A DNA stretch of 64,000 nucleotides from the NCBI GenBank assembly GCA_002356435.2, contig AP018040.2, forward strand, positions 1,922,001 to 1,986,000, written 5' to 3'. Of the stretch, positions 36,041 to 44,026 are shown piece after piece. A program made the translations under genes and the position numbers. The DNA is from Petrimonas sp. IBARAKI (GTDB taxonomy: Bacteria; Bacteroidota; Bacteroidia; Bacteroidales; Dysgonomonadaceae). Under the pieces are notes generated by a model that had not been told where the DNA came from, made no database searches, and saw only the letters and a program-made list of their open reading frames with translations. The number at the start of each line of letters is the position of its first letter. Within the stretch, counting starts at the first letter, position 1.

Positions 36041-36607
36041 TTAATTAGGGGTGTATACTACCGCAAGCACCTGAGCAGGCTCATCGCTTGCCGAGATTAC
36101 CAGATGCTCTACTACTGAGTCGTAGTAAATGCTTTCACCGGTATTCAAAACAAACTTATCCGATCCGTATAAAACAGTTATCGATCCTTTTAAAACGTAC
36201 AAAAACTCTTCTCCCTCGTGCGAAGAAGTAGTCATTTTGGATGAATAGGAAGGTTTTATGTCGATAAGAAACGGCTCCATATGCCTTCCTGATTTGCTTG
36301 CCGCTAAAGAAAAAAAATCGATGTGTGAATTGGCATTGGTTAAATGGCTGGTAAAAGTAACCGGAGGCGATTGCCTGGAGTTTTTATTGACAACAGGGCC
36401 CATGTTTTCATTGTCGTCAAGAAAGGTTCCTAATCTAACTCCCAGCGCCCTGGAGATTTTGATAAGCGATGACAGCGAGGGTATTTTTTCACTGTTAAAA
36501 ATAAGTTCAATCTGTTCTACAGTCAAGCCTGCATTAGCCGCCAGCTCTTCCGCCGGAATATTTTTGCCGGCACACACCATTTTTATTTTCTCTGTAACAG
36601 GATTCAT
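36041..36607 (-). CDS. XRE-family regulator with C-terminal cupin domain
   Basis: 188 residues. N-terminal helix-turn-helix (about 5-62: [41 protein letters not shown]) and a cupin domain (about 110-188: [37 protein letters not shown]). Regulators of this type sense small molecules through the cupin. It precedes the acyl-CoA synthetase with an 11-base gap and is likely to control both itself and that gene; the ligand may be a fatty acid or a CoA precursor, but this is inference. Confidence 0.92.
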   Translation of the reverse strand: MNPVTEKIKMVCAGKNIPAEELAANAGLTVEQIELIFNSEKIPSLSSLIKISRALGVRLGTFLDDNENMGPVVNKNSRQSPPVTFTSHLTNANSHIDFFSLAASKSGRHMEPFLIDIKPSYSSKMTTSSHEGEEFLYVLKGSITVLYGSDKFVLNTGESIYYDSVVEHLVISASDEPAQVLAVVYTPN

Positions 36608-36796
36608 AAATTTCGTAAATATTTTTTATTTCCGGGCACAAAACTACAAAAGTAATACGTTATTGGCAAATATAATTTTAATATGATACGAAAAAACAAT
36701 AATTTTATCAATTATGAAATATATTTCACCTTGTCGATAACAAATAGCTGATTCACTAAAAAACAGTTCTTCTGTTATTCGTTTTACTTTTTTTTG

Positions 36797-36804
36797 TACC
36801 TTTG
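36797..36804 (+). promoter_or_regulatory. Promoter -7 box (TACCTTTG) for yidC
   Basis: Exact TAnnTTTG match; upstream box weak (TCTG at 36771-36774). Confidence 0.5.
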
Positions 36805-36945
36805 TAGCTTCGAGAAAACAAGTTTATTAAAGTGTGCCATTTTGAGTCGCCTATGTTCATTATCCGGGCAAGCTTGGCTTCTGGTTGATTTACTCAACGA
36901 AAATGTTGGTTTCGATTAAAAAAGATAATTATTTTGAATAATTGC

Positions 36946-36971
36946 GAGAGTGATTCAATTCGCTCTCTTTT
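36946..36971 (+). terminator. Terminator-like hairpin in the yidC leader
   Basis: GAGAGTGA pairs with TCGCTCTC (one G-T pair) around a six-base loop, followed by TTTT. It ends 11 bases before the yidC start codon and may act as an attenuator or mask the ribosome-binding region. Confidence 0.45.
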
Positions 36972-36982
36972 ATTGTGTAAGA

Positions 36983-38947
36983 ATGGATAAAAATACAATT
37001 ATTGGTTTTTTACTGATTGGTGCAATCGTTATTGCGTTCACGTTTTTAAACCGGCCCAGCCAGGAACAGATAGCGGAGCAACAAAGGTTGCGCGATTCAA
37101 TACAACAAGTCGAAACCCAAAAGGCTGCGTTAGAAGCGGAGCGATTGGCAACCGATGATCCCAGGCAAACTTCTGAAATCAAACAGCAAAGTAGAGTTAC
37201 CGATTTTTTCGCAACCGGAACACCTGCTGTCAATGATTCAATTGGTGCTCCAACCGATTCAACAACAGAAATAAAGGCCGCCGTAGAAGAATTTGTCACC
37301 CTGGAAAATGAAAAGCTTAAATTGGTCTTAAGCACATTGGGCGGAAGCATTCATTCGGTACAACTCAAAGGCGAGAAGAAATTTAACGGCGACAGTCTCT
37401 ATCTTTTCGAAGGTGACGAAGCCCGGTTTAACCTGGAACTCTTTAACCGCAACAGCGTTCGTTTATCCACGGAAGATCAATGGTTTACTCCAATACCAAC
37501 CGCCGACGGAAAGTCGGTAGTGATGCGTTTAGAAAGTTCTCCGGAACAACACATTGACTTAATCTACACTCTTCCCGCCAATGAATTCATGCTGGACTTT
37601 GATGTCCGGATAGCCGGAATGAAAAACGGTTTGCATCCGGAGAGTTTAACAAATTTCCGTGTCAACTGGGAACAAAAAGTCCGTCAGCAAGAGCAGGGAC
37701 GCCAGTTTGAGAACCGTTTTGCACGATTAAACTACAGGTACCTGGGACAAGATGTCCAGAAATTAAGTGATAGCAAAAACGAGCGGAAAGAGCTTACCGA
37801 ACCGGTGAAATGGTTTGCATTCAAAGATCAGTTCTTCAGCACGATCATTATTGCCGAAAAACCTTTCAGCAACACCATCCTTACATCCCAACCGCTCAGT
37901 ACAACCGAGCACATCAAGGATTACAAGGCTGAAACCTGGGTTCCGGTAACTGCCGACCCGCAGAAAGACGAACTCACCGCATCTTTTAATTACTATTTCG
38001 GGCCAAACCATTTTTATACACTGAAAAACTACGATAAAGCGATCAAGGAGAACAATCAGAAACTTTATCTGGAAGAACTGGTAGATTTAGGATACAAATG
38101 GTTAAGTTGGATCAACAAATATTTCACCATTCCCGTATTTAATTACTTCCTGAAATTCGATTGGGGAATGGGAATCATTATTCTTATAATGACACTTTTA
38201 ATCAAGTTGATCATTCTTCCGTTGACATATAAGTCGTTTAAATCATCTGCGAAAATGCGTGTGCTACGCCCGCAAATCAAAGAAATTGAAGCCAAATATC
38301 CCGGACAGGATAAGGAAATGATGCTCAAACGTCAACAGGCCACTATGGAACTTTATAACAAAGCTGGGGCAAGCCCTATGAGCGGATGTTTCCCGATGTT
38401 GCTTCAAATGCCTATTTTGCTTGCTTTTTTCTTCTTTTTCCCTTCGGCAATCGAGTTGCGCCAGCAAAGTTTTCTGTGGGCACACGACCTTTCCACATTC
38501 GACTCCATTATAAGGTGGGAGGCTAATATTCCGTTTATTTCGAAGTTCCTCGGGAACCACATCAGCTTGTTTTGTTTATTGATGACGGTAGTGAACGTGT
38601 TTTACACCAAATACAACATGGCGGCCACCGATACCGGGCAGACCCAAATGCCGGGAATGAAATCGATGCCCATTCTTATGTCCGTTATGATGTTCTTTTT
38701 CCTGAACTCTTATCCCGCAGGTTTGAATTACTATTATTTCTTATCCACATTGTTCACCATTGGGTTTACGTTCCTGTTCAAACAGTTTCTGAACGAAGAT
38801 AAACTGCTTGCCCAGCTGGAAGCCAACAAGAAAAAGCCCAAAAAACAATCGGGTTTTATGGCTCGACTGGCTGAAGCTCAAAAAATGCAGGAAAAACAAG
38901 CTCGCGAAAGGGCAAAAGAAGCAGCAAAGAAAAATTACCGCAAGTAA
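36983..38947 (+). CDS. yidC: Membrane protein insertase YidC
   Basis: 654 residues from the ATG at 36983 (MDKNTIIGFLLIGAIVIAF); the frame is open 33 bases further but the hairpin lies there. N-terminal helix, a large periplasmic beta-sandwich (about 95-365), then the conserved insertase core with helices at about 390-410, 470-490, 525-545 and 570-600 (FDWGMGIIILIMTLLIKLIILPLTYKSFKSSAKMR region, ASPMSGCFPMLLQMPILLAFFFFFPSAIELR region). A basic C-terminal tail (EQARERAKEAAKKNYRK region) may contact the ribosome. It inserts and folds inner-membrane proteins with or without SecYEG. Confidence 0.96.
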   Translation: MDKNTIIGFLLIGAIVIAFTFLNRPSQEQIAEQQRLRDSIQQVETQKAALEAERLATDDPRQTSEIKQQSRVTDFFATGTPAVNDSIGAPTDSTTEIKAAVEEFVTLENEKLKLVLSTLGGSIHSVQLKGEKKFNGDSLYLFEGDEARFNLELFNRNSVRLSTEDQWFTPIPTADGKSVVMRLESSPEQHIDLIYTLPANEFMLDFDVRIAGMKNGLHPESLTNFRVNWEQKVRQQEQGRQFENRFARLNYRYLGQDVQKLSDSKNERKELTEPVKWFAFKDQFFSTIIIAEKPFSNTILTSQPLSTTEHIKDYKAETWVPVTADPQKDELTASFNYYFGPNHFYTLKNYDKAIKENNQKLYLEELVDLGYKWLSWINKYFTIPVFNYFLKFDWGMGIIILIMTLLIKLIILPLTYKSFKSSAKMRVLRPQIKEIEAKYPGQDKEMMLKRQQATMELYNKAGASPMSGCFPMLLQMPILLAFFFFFPSAIELRQQSFLWAHDLSTFDSIIRWEANIPFISKFLGNHISLFCLLMTVVNVFYTKYNMAATDTGQTQMPGMKSMPILMSVMMFFFLNSYPAGLNYYYFLSTLFTIGFTFLFKQFLNEDKLLAQLEANKKKPKKQSGFMARLAEAQKMQEKQARERAKEAAKKNYRK

Positions 38948-38983
38948 ACGTAGAATTTTCAATAATTTCAACGATAGAAAATG

Positions 38984-39020
38984 GCCCGGGAGAATTTTTC
39001 TCTCGGGCTGTTTTCCTTTT
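38984..39020 (+). terminator. Rho-independent terminator after yidC
   Basis: Stem GCCCGGGAGA / TCTCTCGGGC (one G-T pair), short loop, then TGTTTTCCTTTT. Confidence 0.85.
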
Positions 39021-39420
39021 AAACCGAACCTTCTTCATCCGGTATCGGCATACCGGCATGCCTTTGGGCAATTTGTTTAAAATAGGTTTACAAGGTGCCC
39101 TTGTTGGCACTCTCTGGTTCAGCCGCATCCTTTTCAAGTGTTACAAGATATTTTAGCACTATTGAATCTTCAATTTTTATCTCCAGCTTAATCTTCGTCG
39201 AATCTGCCAATAACCTTACGAACTCAATCAGTTTCTCTTGGGTAAGACTTTTTACAATTTTCTTCCTGATTTTCTTCTTTTTTAGGTTGCAGAGTAAGTT
39301 TTCCCTAAAATCCCAAGTACTTGTTGAACTTATTTTTTGAATAGTTGTTTTAAGATTGAGGTTGAAAATTAAAAATAATACTACTGATTCAATCAAAAGT
39401 AAACTACAAATATTATCGGT
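39021..39420. other. 400-base region with no clear gene; possible minus-strand remnant
   Basis: After the yidC terminator no plus-strand gene is seen. On the minus strand an open frame (39088 to about 39390, with an ATG only at 39504 inside the next gene) ends in protein-like sequence: LTQEKLIEFVRLLADSTKIK then IEDSIVLKYLVTLEKDAAEP. It has no good start codon clear of the neighbouring plus-strand gene, so it may be a decayed gene or chance. Confidence 0.3.
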
Positions 39421-39744
39421 ATGAGTAAAGAGAAAACTATTATTGAGTACGATGAAGATGAATCCGTAAAATTTATACGGAAAAGTCTGCCTGAAGAAAT
39501 GCAAAACGAATTTTCGGATGACGAAATCAACTACATCGTTGATTTGGTATATGAGTTTTACGAAGAGAAGGGCTTTCTGGATGAAGATGATGACAAAGAC
39601 ATTGAGATTGACGAAGATGAGCTATTGGACTATGTTATTAAAAACGCCCGTAAAGACAAGATCAGGGATTTTACCGATGAACAGGTCGAAGCTATCGTTG
39701 CCGGTGAATTAGCGTATTGCGACACTTTGAATCTTTTTGAATAA
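39421..39744 (+). CDS. Small acidic protein of unknown function
   Basis: 107 residues, very acidic, with a run of Asp/Glu near the middle (DEDDDKDIEIDEDE) flanked by helical segments (EMQNEFSDDEINYIVDLVYEFY and FTDEQVEAIVAGELAYCDTLNLFE). No signal or membrane helix, so cytoplasmic. I recognise it only as a type of small protein seen in Bacteroidales, with no assigned role. The composition and clean start make it a real gene. It is followed after 46 bases by an OmpA-like lipoprotein gene. Confidence 0.75.
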   Translation: MSKEKTIIEYDEDESVKFIRKSLPEEMQNEFSDDEINYIVDLVYEFYEEKGFLDEDDDKDIEIDEDELLDYVIKNARKDKIRDFTDEQVEAIVAGELAYCDTLNLFE

Positions 39745-39790
39745 TTCTTTTAACAAATCAATTAACTATATTTTTCCAAAAACATTAACT

Positions 39791-40471
39791 ATGAAACAGA
39801 TTTTTAAATTTTTTGGCATCATTATTTTAGGTGGTGCTTTGGTATTATCCGGTTGCGGAACAAGCAACACGGTTAAAGGTACAGGTATTGGTGCAGGTGC
39901 AGGCGCAGCAGTAGGAGCCGGTGTAGGTGCAATTGCAGGCGGAGGCAAAGGCGCAGCTTGGGGTGCAGGAATCGGCGCTGTTCTCGGTGGAGCTGCTGGT
40001 GCCATTATTGGAAACAAGATGGATAAGCAGGCAGCTGAGCTGGAACAAATTGAAGGAGCACAGGTTGAAAAGATCAACGAAGGCGAGGCTATAAAGGTTA
40101 CTTTCGAATCAGGAATCCTTTTTGCAACCAACTCAAGCACCTTGAACACAGCATCACGTGCTTCCCTGGACAAATTTGCCACATCTCTGTTGAATAACCC
40201 CGATACAGATGTTAAAATCTATGGGCATACCGACAGTACGGGTAGTGACGCTATCAACAATCCGCTCTCTGATCGTCGTGCAGAATCAGTTTACAATTAC
40301 CTCGTATCCAAAGGTGTAGCAGGAACTCGCATGACTTCTCAAGGTTACGGATCCTCCCAACCGGTTGCCGACAACAGTACAGTCGCCGGAAGAGCTCAGA
40401 ACCGCCGTGTAGAAGTTTTCATTCTTCCAAATGCCAAGATGGTAAAAGAAGCTCAGGAACAAGTAAAATAA
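39791..40471 (+). CDS. OmpA-family lipoprotein with glycine-zipper domain
   Basis: 226 residues from the ATG at 39791, preferred to an upstream in-frame start that overlaps the previous gene. Lipobox VLSGC. Residues about 28-80 form a Gly/Ala zipper (GTGIGAGAGAAVGAGVGAIA) that may associate with membranes. The C-terminal OmpA domain (about 95-220) has KIYGHTDSTGSDAINNPLS, DRRAESVYNYL and GRAQNRRVEVFI, the meso-diaminopimelate contact motif. It likely ties the outer membrane to peptidoglycan. Confidence 0.92.
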   Translation: MKQIFKFFGIIILGGALVLSGCGTSNTVKGTGIGAGAGAAVGAGVGAIAGGGKGAAWGAGIGAVLGGAAGAIIGNKMDKQAAELEQIEGAQVEKINEGEAIKVTFESGILFATNSSTLNTASRASLDKFATSLLNNPDTDVKIYGHTDSTGSDAINNPLSDRRAESVYNYLVSKGVAGTRMTSQGYGSSQPVADNSTVAGRAQNRRVEVFILPNAKMVKEAQEQVK

Positions 40472-40492
40472 TTAATAAAGGTAGGCTATATA

Positions 40493-40526
40493 AAATCGCA
40501 TTATCGGTTTCGGTAGTGCGATTTTT
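40493..40526 (+). terminator. Rho-independent terminator after the OmpA-like gene
   Basis: AAATCGCATTATCGG pairs with CGGTAGTGCGATTT (with G-T pairs), then a T tract; ends 15 bases before the next start. Confidence 0.7.
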
Positions 40527-40540
40527 AGTTGAATAAAAGC

Positions 40541-41017
40541 ATGGCAGAAGAGATAATTATTCCGGAAGGAATTTCAAAAGCAGAAAAATATGAAACTTTA
40601 ATCCTGCAATTAAAGCCATTGGTAGAGTCTGAAACAGATGTGATAGCCAACATGGCAAACATTTCTGCAGCCTTAAAAGAAATTTTCAGATTCTTTTGGG
40701 TAGGTTTTTATATCGTCAGAGACGAACAGTTGGTACTGGGACCTTTTCAGGGTCCGGTTGCCTGTACGCGTATCCGGTACGGAAAGGGAGTGTGTGGCAC
40801 GGCATGGAAAGAGCAAAAACCAATTCTTGTTCCCAATGTAGATGAATTTCCCGGACACATTGCCTGTAGTTCTTTGTCCAGATCAGAAATTGTCGTTCCC
40901 GTTTTTCATTACGGAAAAATTACTGCGGTCTTGGATGTGGACAGTGAATTTCTCAACCATTTTGATGAGACAGATGAGAAATTCCTGTCGGAAATAGCGG
41001 GATGGATCAAATTCTGA
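40541..41017 (+). CDS. msrC: Free methionine-(R)-sulfoxide reductase (GAF domain)
   Basis: 158 residues from the ATG at 40541. Single GAF domain of the fRMsr family, which reduces free Met-(R)-sulfoxide. The three catalytic or resolving cysteines are in the right places: GPVACTRIRYGKGVCGTAW holds the first two, ten residues apart, and FPGHIACSSLSRSEIV holds the third 24 residues later, the same spacing as Cys84, Cys94 and Cys118 of E. coli YebR. This makes an active enzyme likely rather than a signalling GAF domain. tRNA-Gly lies downstream. Confidence 0.93.
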   Translation: MAEEIIIPEGISKAEKYETLILQLKPLVESETDVIANMANISAALKEIFRFFWVGFYIVRDEQLVLGPFQGPVACTRIRYGKGVCGTAWKEQKPILVPNVDEFPGHIACSSLSRSEIVVPVFHYGKITAVLDVDSEFLNHFDETDEKFLSEIAGWIKF

Positions 41018-41049
41018 GAAATAAATTTCTAAAGTTCAAAAAAACAAAT

Positions 41050-41057
41050 TATCTTTG
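41050..41057 (+). promoter_or_regulatory. Promoter -7 box (TATCTTTG) for tRNA-Gly
   Basis: Exact TAnnTTTG match 49 bases before the tRNA; upstream box not clear. Confidence 0.45.
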
Positions 41058-41106
41058 CAACATGAATTCAGTCCATCCGCTGAATCCTTACAAAATAAAC
41101 CCCTTT

Positions 41107-41179
41107 GCGGAAATAGCTCAGTTGGTAGAGCATAACCTTGCCAAGGTTAGGGTCGCGAGTTCGAGTCTCGTTTTCCGCT
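41107..41179 (+). tRNA. tRNA-Gly (anticodon GCC)
   Basis: 73 bases: acceptor GCGGAAA / TTTCCGC, D arm GCTCAGTTGGTAGAGC, anticodon stem TAACC / GGTTA with loop TTGCCAA, T arm GCGAG-TTCGAGT-CTCGT. CCA is not encoded. Confidence 0.95.
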
Positions 41180-41190
41180 CAAATGTTAGT

Positions 41191-41229
41191 ATATACGCTC
41201 CAAAAACCATCGTTTTGGAGCGTATATTG
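41191..41229 (+). terminator. Perfect 15-base-pair hairpin after tRNA-Gly
   Basis: ATATACGCTCCAAAA pairs exactly with TTTTGGAGCGTATAT around a seven-base loop. It is probably the terminator, although the T tract is weak, and could act in both directions. Confidence 0.65.
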
Positions 41230-41293
41230 CTTAACAACCGGGCTTTCTAAACTCAATTAAAACCTATACCGATAGTACTAAATTTAAAGCAAC

Positions 41294-42364
41294 ATGAAAA
41301 AGGTTTCCGTTTTTTTAATGTTATGCAGCGTTTTGTCCCTTCAAGCACAACTACGCAACAACGATGTTTACGAGGTAACGGAGATGGATAATTCGCGCGT
41401 GAGAAGCGAAATTCACATTCCTGACATTGACGGTTATAAAACATTGAAATGCGATTTTCACATTCACACCGTTTTTTCAGATGGAAAGGTCTGGCCCGAT
41501 ATCCGGGTAGCAGAAGCCTGGCAGGAAGGATTGGATGCCATTGCCATAACCGATCACATTGAGTATCGGCCGAACAAAGAAACCCTCAAGGGAGACCTGA
41601 ACGAATCGTATAAAATTGCCAAAAGAGCCGGAGATGCCACCGGATTTATGGTTATTCACGGAACAGAAATCACCCGAAGCAAACCCCTGGGTCATCTCAA
41701 CGCACTTTTCATCAGTGATGCCATGCCCTTGGATATTGAAGATCCCCTGGAGGCTATTGAGAAAGCTTTACAACAAGGTGCGTTCATTATGTGGAATCAC
41801 CCCGGCTGGCCCGATGACAAATCAACCCTTTACCCCGTTCACCAAGAACTGATAAAAGCCGGAAAAATTCACGGTGTAGAAGTATTTAATTACATGGAAT
41901 ATTATCCGGTAACTTTTGACTGGAGCAAAAATAATAATCTGGCTTTTATGGCCAATACAGATATTCATGGTTTGATAAATACCGACTACGGTGCGGGGAA
42001 CAAAATCCGTCCCATGACACTCGTTCTGGCCAAAGAGCGAAGTGTGGAAAGCATCAAGGAAGCTCTGTTTGCAAAACGAAGTATCGCTTATTTTCACGGT
42101 GAGCTGGCAGGTAAACAGGAACACCTGAAAGCCTTGCTGAAAGCCTCCGTGAAAATACGTATCATCAATGAAAAACGAGCAGAAGTAACTAATATCTCCG
42201 ACATTACTTACCGGGCAGTTTCCGGCAATAATTTATACATTCTCCCAGCAAATAAAACCGTCTTACTAACTATTCCTGGACCTGAAACCGTTTTTACCGT
42301 AGAGAATTGTCATACCGGGAACGGAGAAAAATTAACCGTCACCGTTTCGGATTTCGATATTTAG
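41294..42364 (+). CDS. Secreted PHP-domain phosphodiesterase (Sb-PDE-like)
   Basis: 356 residues with signal peptide ending near SLQAQ. The PHP metal site is complete: DFHIHTVFSDG (His56, His58), ITDHIEY (Asp87, His88), HGTEIT, WNHPGWP and NTDIHG. This pattern matches the Sb-PDE phosphodiesterase family, secreted enzymes active on phosphodiesters in the members tested. A C-terminal beta domain (about 285-356) follows. The next gene, a secreted oxidoreductase, is on the same strand 24 bases away. The substrate is unknown. Confidence 0.88.
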   Translation: MKKVSVFLMLCSVLSLQAQLRNNDVYEVTEMDNSRVRSEIHIPDIDGYKTLKCDFHIHTVFSDGKVWPDIRVAEAWQEGLDAIAITDHIEYRPNKETLKGDLNESYKIAKRAGDATGFMVIHGTEITRSKPLGHLNALFISDAMPLDIEDPLEAIEKALQQGAFIMWNHPGWPDDKSTLYPVHQELIKAGKIHGVEVFNYMEYYPVTFDWSKNNNLAFMANTDIHGLINTDYGAGNKIRPMTLVLAKERSVESIKEALFAKRSIAYFHGELAGKQEHLKALLKASVKIRIINEKRAEVTNISDITYRAVSGNNLYILPANKTVLLTIPGPETVFTVENCHTGNGEKLTVTVSDFDI

Positions 42365-42388
42365 TAAAATTTTAAATATGTATGCCAT

Positions 42389-43660
42389 ATGAACAGACGA
42401 AATTTTATAAGAAATGTATCTGCACTCTCTACGCTGACCATTTTAAAGCCCGAAATTGTTTTTGCATCCAATACCAATTCTGCCGTGAGGATCGGGCTGA
42501 TTGGGTGTGGGTCTCGCGCAACGGGAATATTGGGCAGCATGGCCGACAATGCCAACATTCATATCACTGCCCTTGCCGATATCTTTGAAGATAAAGTCAT
42601 CAAAGGAATAGAGTTTGCTAATGGACTGAACAAAAAAAGAAACTATGCGGCAGTAGCTAAGAACAAAACATATGTTGGATCAGACGCTTATCTCAGGTTA
42701 TTGGAAGATAAAGAGGTAGATGCTGTCATCATTGCTTCTCCCGGTTACTCACATCCTCAAATACTGGAAGATACCGTAGCTGCCGGAAAACATGTTTATT
42801 GCGAAAAACCGTTAGCGGTTGATGCGGACGGATGCAACCAGATTATCCGGACAGCCAATACCATTAACGGAAAGATTTCGGCTTTCGACGGTTTTCAGAT
42901 CCGTTACGCAACACCCTACGTTGAAATGGCAAAAAGAATAAAAAGAGGCGATATAGGTGAACTTGTTACAGTACAACTTTACTATTTCTCATCAGGTGCT
43001 GCCATAATACCTTACGAAGGAATGTCATACGATGAGATGCGTATCCGGAACCACTATCATTTCCACGAAATTTCGGGAGGATGTTACCTCGACCAGGCCA
43101 TTCATATGATCGATGTTTGCAACTGGATTCTCGGTACCACTCCGCTATACGCAATTGGAGACGGCAGCAAAAAGGGCGGACCAGATTTTGGAAATGCCTG
43201 GACCAACTACCAGGTAATATACAAATATCCCAACGATGTAAACGTATCTGTTCATTCTTCCAAGTTCGGAAAAGTTTTTGGTGATGTATGCGCCCGATTC
43301 ATCGGGACCAAAGGGTTGGCAGAAGCACATTACAGCGGAGGAGTCTTTATCAACGGCGACAACAAATGGGATTCGGGAATTGTGCGTTCTGCATCGGAAC
43401 TGACTCCGGAATCCATAGCAAAAGGTGCCAGTTCATCTTCACTGGACGATGCCGACCCCAACAAAGGCAAAGCTTTCATCGAAAGCATTACCAGTGGGAA
43501 TTATTTAAACCAACTGGAATCGGGCTGCCACTCAACGTTGAGTGCGATCCTGGGAAGAGAGGCTGCTTCGAAACAAGAAAAGATAATGTGGGACGAATTG
43601 ATTTACACTCCTCAGAAAATTGACCCAAAATTGGATTTAAAACAGTTTCCGAGAAAATAA
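42389..43660 (+). CDS. Gfo/Idh/MocA-family oxidoreductase with Tat-type signal
   Basis: 423 residues. N-terminal NRRNFIRNVSALSTL is a twin-arginine-like signal, so the enzyme is probably exported with its cofactor. Rossmann fold starts RIGLIGCGSRATG (about 34-46); AAGKHVYCEKPLAVDADG carries the EKP motif and SGGCYLDQAIHMIDVCNWILG the active-site His. Family members oxidise or reduce sugars and sugar alcohols with NAD(P). Substrate unknown; it may act on glycan fragments, since such exported relatives are common in Bacteroidota near glycosidases. Confidence 0.9.
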   Translation: MNRRNFIRNVSALSTLTILKPEIVFASNTNSAVRIGLIGCGSRATGILGSMADNANIHITALADIFEDKVIKGIEFANGLNKKRNYAAVAKNKTYVGSDAYLRLLEDKEVDAVIIASPGYSHPQILEDTVAAGKHVYCEKPLAVDADGCNQIIRTANTINGKISAFDGFQIRYATPYVEMAKRIKRGDIGELVTVQLYYFSSGAAIIPYEGMSYDEMRIRNHYHFHEISGGCYLDQAIHMIDVCNWILGTTPLYAIGDGSKKGGPDFGNAWTNYQVIYKYPNDVNVSVHSSKFGKVFGDVCARFIGTKGLAEAHYSGGVFINGDNKWDSGIVRSASELTPESIAKGASSSSLDDADPNKGKAFIESITSGNYLNQLESGCHSTLSAILGREAASKQEKIMWDELIYTPQKIDPKLDLKQFPRK

Positions 43661-43674
43661 AACCTGAAAAATAT

Positions 43675-43705
43675 TTTGTAAAGGTTTAAAAAAGATTTAA
43701 CTTTG
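43675..43705 (+). promoter_or_regulatory. Promoter for the tRNA-Leu pair
   Basis: TTTG (43675-43678), 19-base spacer, TAACTTTG (43698-43705); canonical Bacteroidota promoter 56 bases before the first tRNA. Confidence 0.75.
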
Positions 43706-43761
43706 CAGCCACAAAAAATGAACACGGCAGTGGCCGTATATTTCTATAAGTAGTGGAGCAC

Positions 43762-43845
43762 GCCCGGATGGCGGAATTGGTAGACGCGCTAGTTTCAGGG
43801 ACTAGTGTTGGAAACGATGTGCAGGTTCGAGTCCTGTTCCGGGCA
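43762..43845 (+). tRNA. tRNA-Leu (anticodon CAG)
   Basis: 84 bases, class II with a long variable arm: acceptor GCCCGGA / TCCGGGC, anticodon stem CTAGT / ACTAG with loop TTCAGGG, T loop TTCGAGT. CCA not encoded. Confidence 0.95.
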
Positions 43846-43861
43846 CTTCGCAAACATGTTT

Positions 43862-43945
43862 GCGCAGGTGGTGAAATTGGTATACACGCTACTTTGAGGG
43901 GGTAGTGCCGGTTACGGCGTGTGAGTTCGAGTCTCATTCTGCGCA
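43862..43945 (+). tRNA. tRNA-Leu (anticodon GAG)
   Basis: 84 bases, class II: acceptor GCGCAGG / TCTGCGC, anticodon stem CTACT / GGTAG with loop TTGAGGG, T loop TTCGAGT. It follows the CAG isoacceptor by 16 bases and shares its promoter and terminator. Confidence 0.95.
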
Positions 43946-43950
43946 CAACT

Positions 43951-43990
43951 AAAACAGGTATTCAAGAAATTGGATGCCTGTTTTTGTTTT
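43951..43990 (+). terminator. Rho-independent terminator after the tRNA-Leu pair
   Basis: AAACAGGTATTC pairs with GGATGCCTGTTT (with G-T pair) around an eight-base loop, then a T tract. Confidence 0.8.
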
Positions 43991-44013
43991 TACAGGGAAA
44001 AAAGATAACTTAG
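43983..44013 (+). promoter_or_regulatory. Promoter for the nnr gene, overlapping the tRNA terminator tail
   Basis: TTTG (43983-43986) in the terminator T tract, 19-base spacer, TAACTTAG (44006-44013, one mismatch to TAnnTTTG). Confidence 0.5.
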
Positions 44014-44026
44014 CGTGCTAAAACCG

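Larger units (their letters stand above)
36608..36982. other. 375-base intergenic region: divergent promoters and yidC leader
   Basis: No protein gene seen. On the minus strand TACTTTTG (36647-36654) and TATATTTG (36667-36674) are candidate boxes for the XRE gene. On the plus strand TACCTTTG (36797-36804) would start a transcript near 36811, leaving a leader of about 170 bases before yidC. The leader has a small hairpin (GTTGA/TCAAC, 36884-36898) and a terminator-like hairpin at 36946-36971. Confidence 0.5.

Noticed and set aside
43762-43945. Adjacent tRNA-Leu genes as a possible integration site
   Set aside because: No integrase, direct repeat of a tRNA 3' end or foreign-looking DNA was seen on either side.
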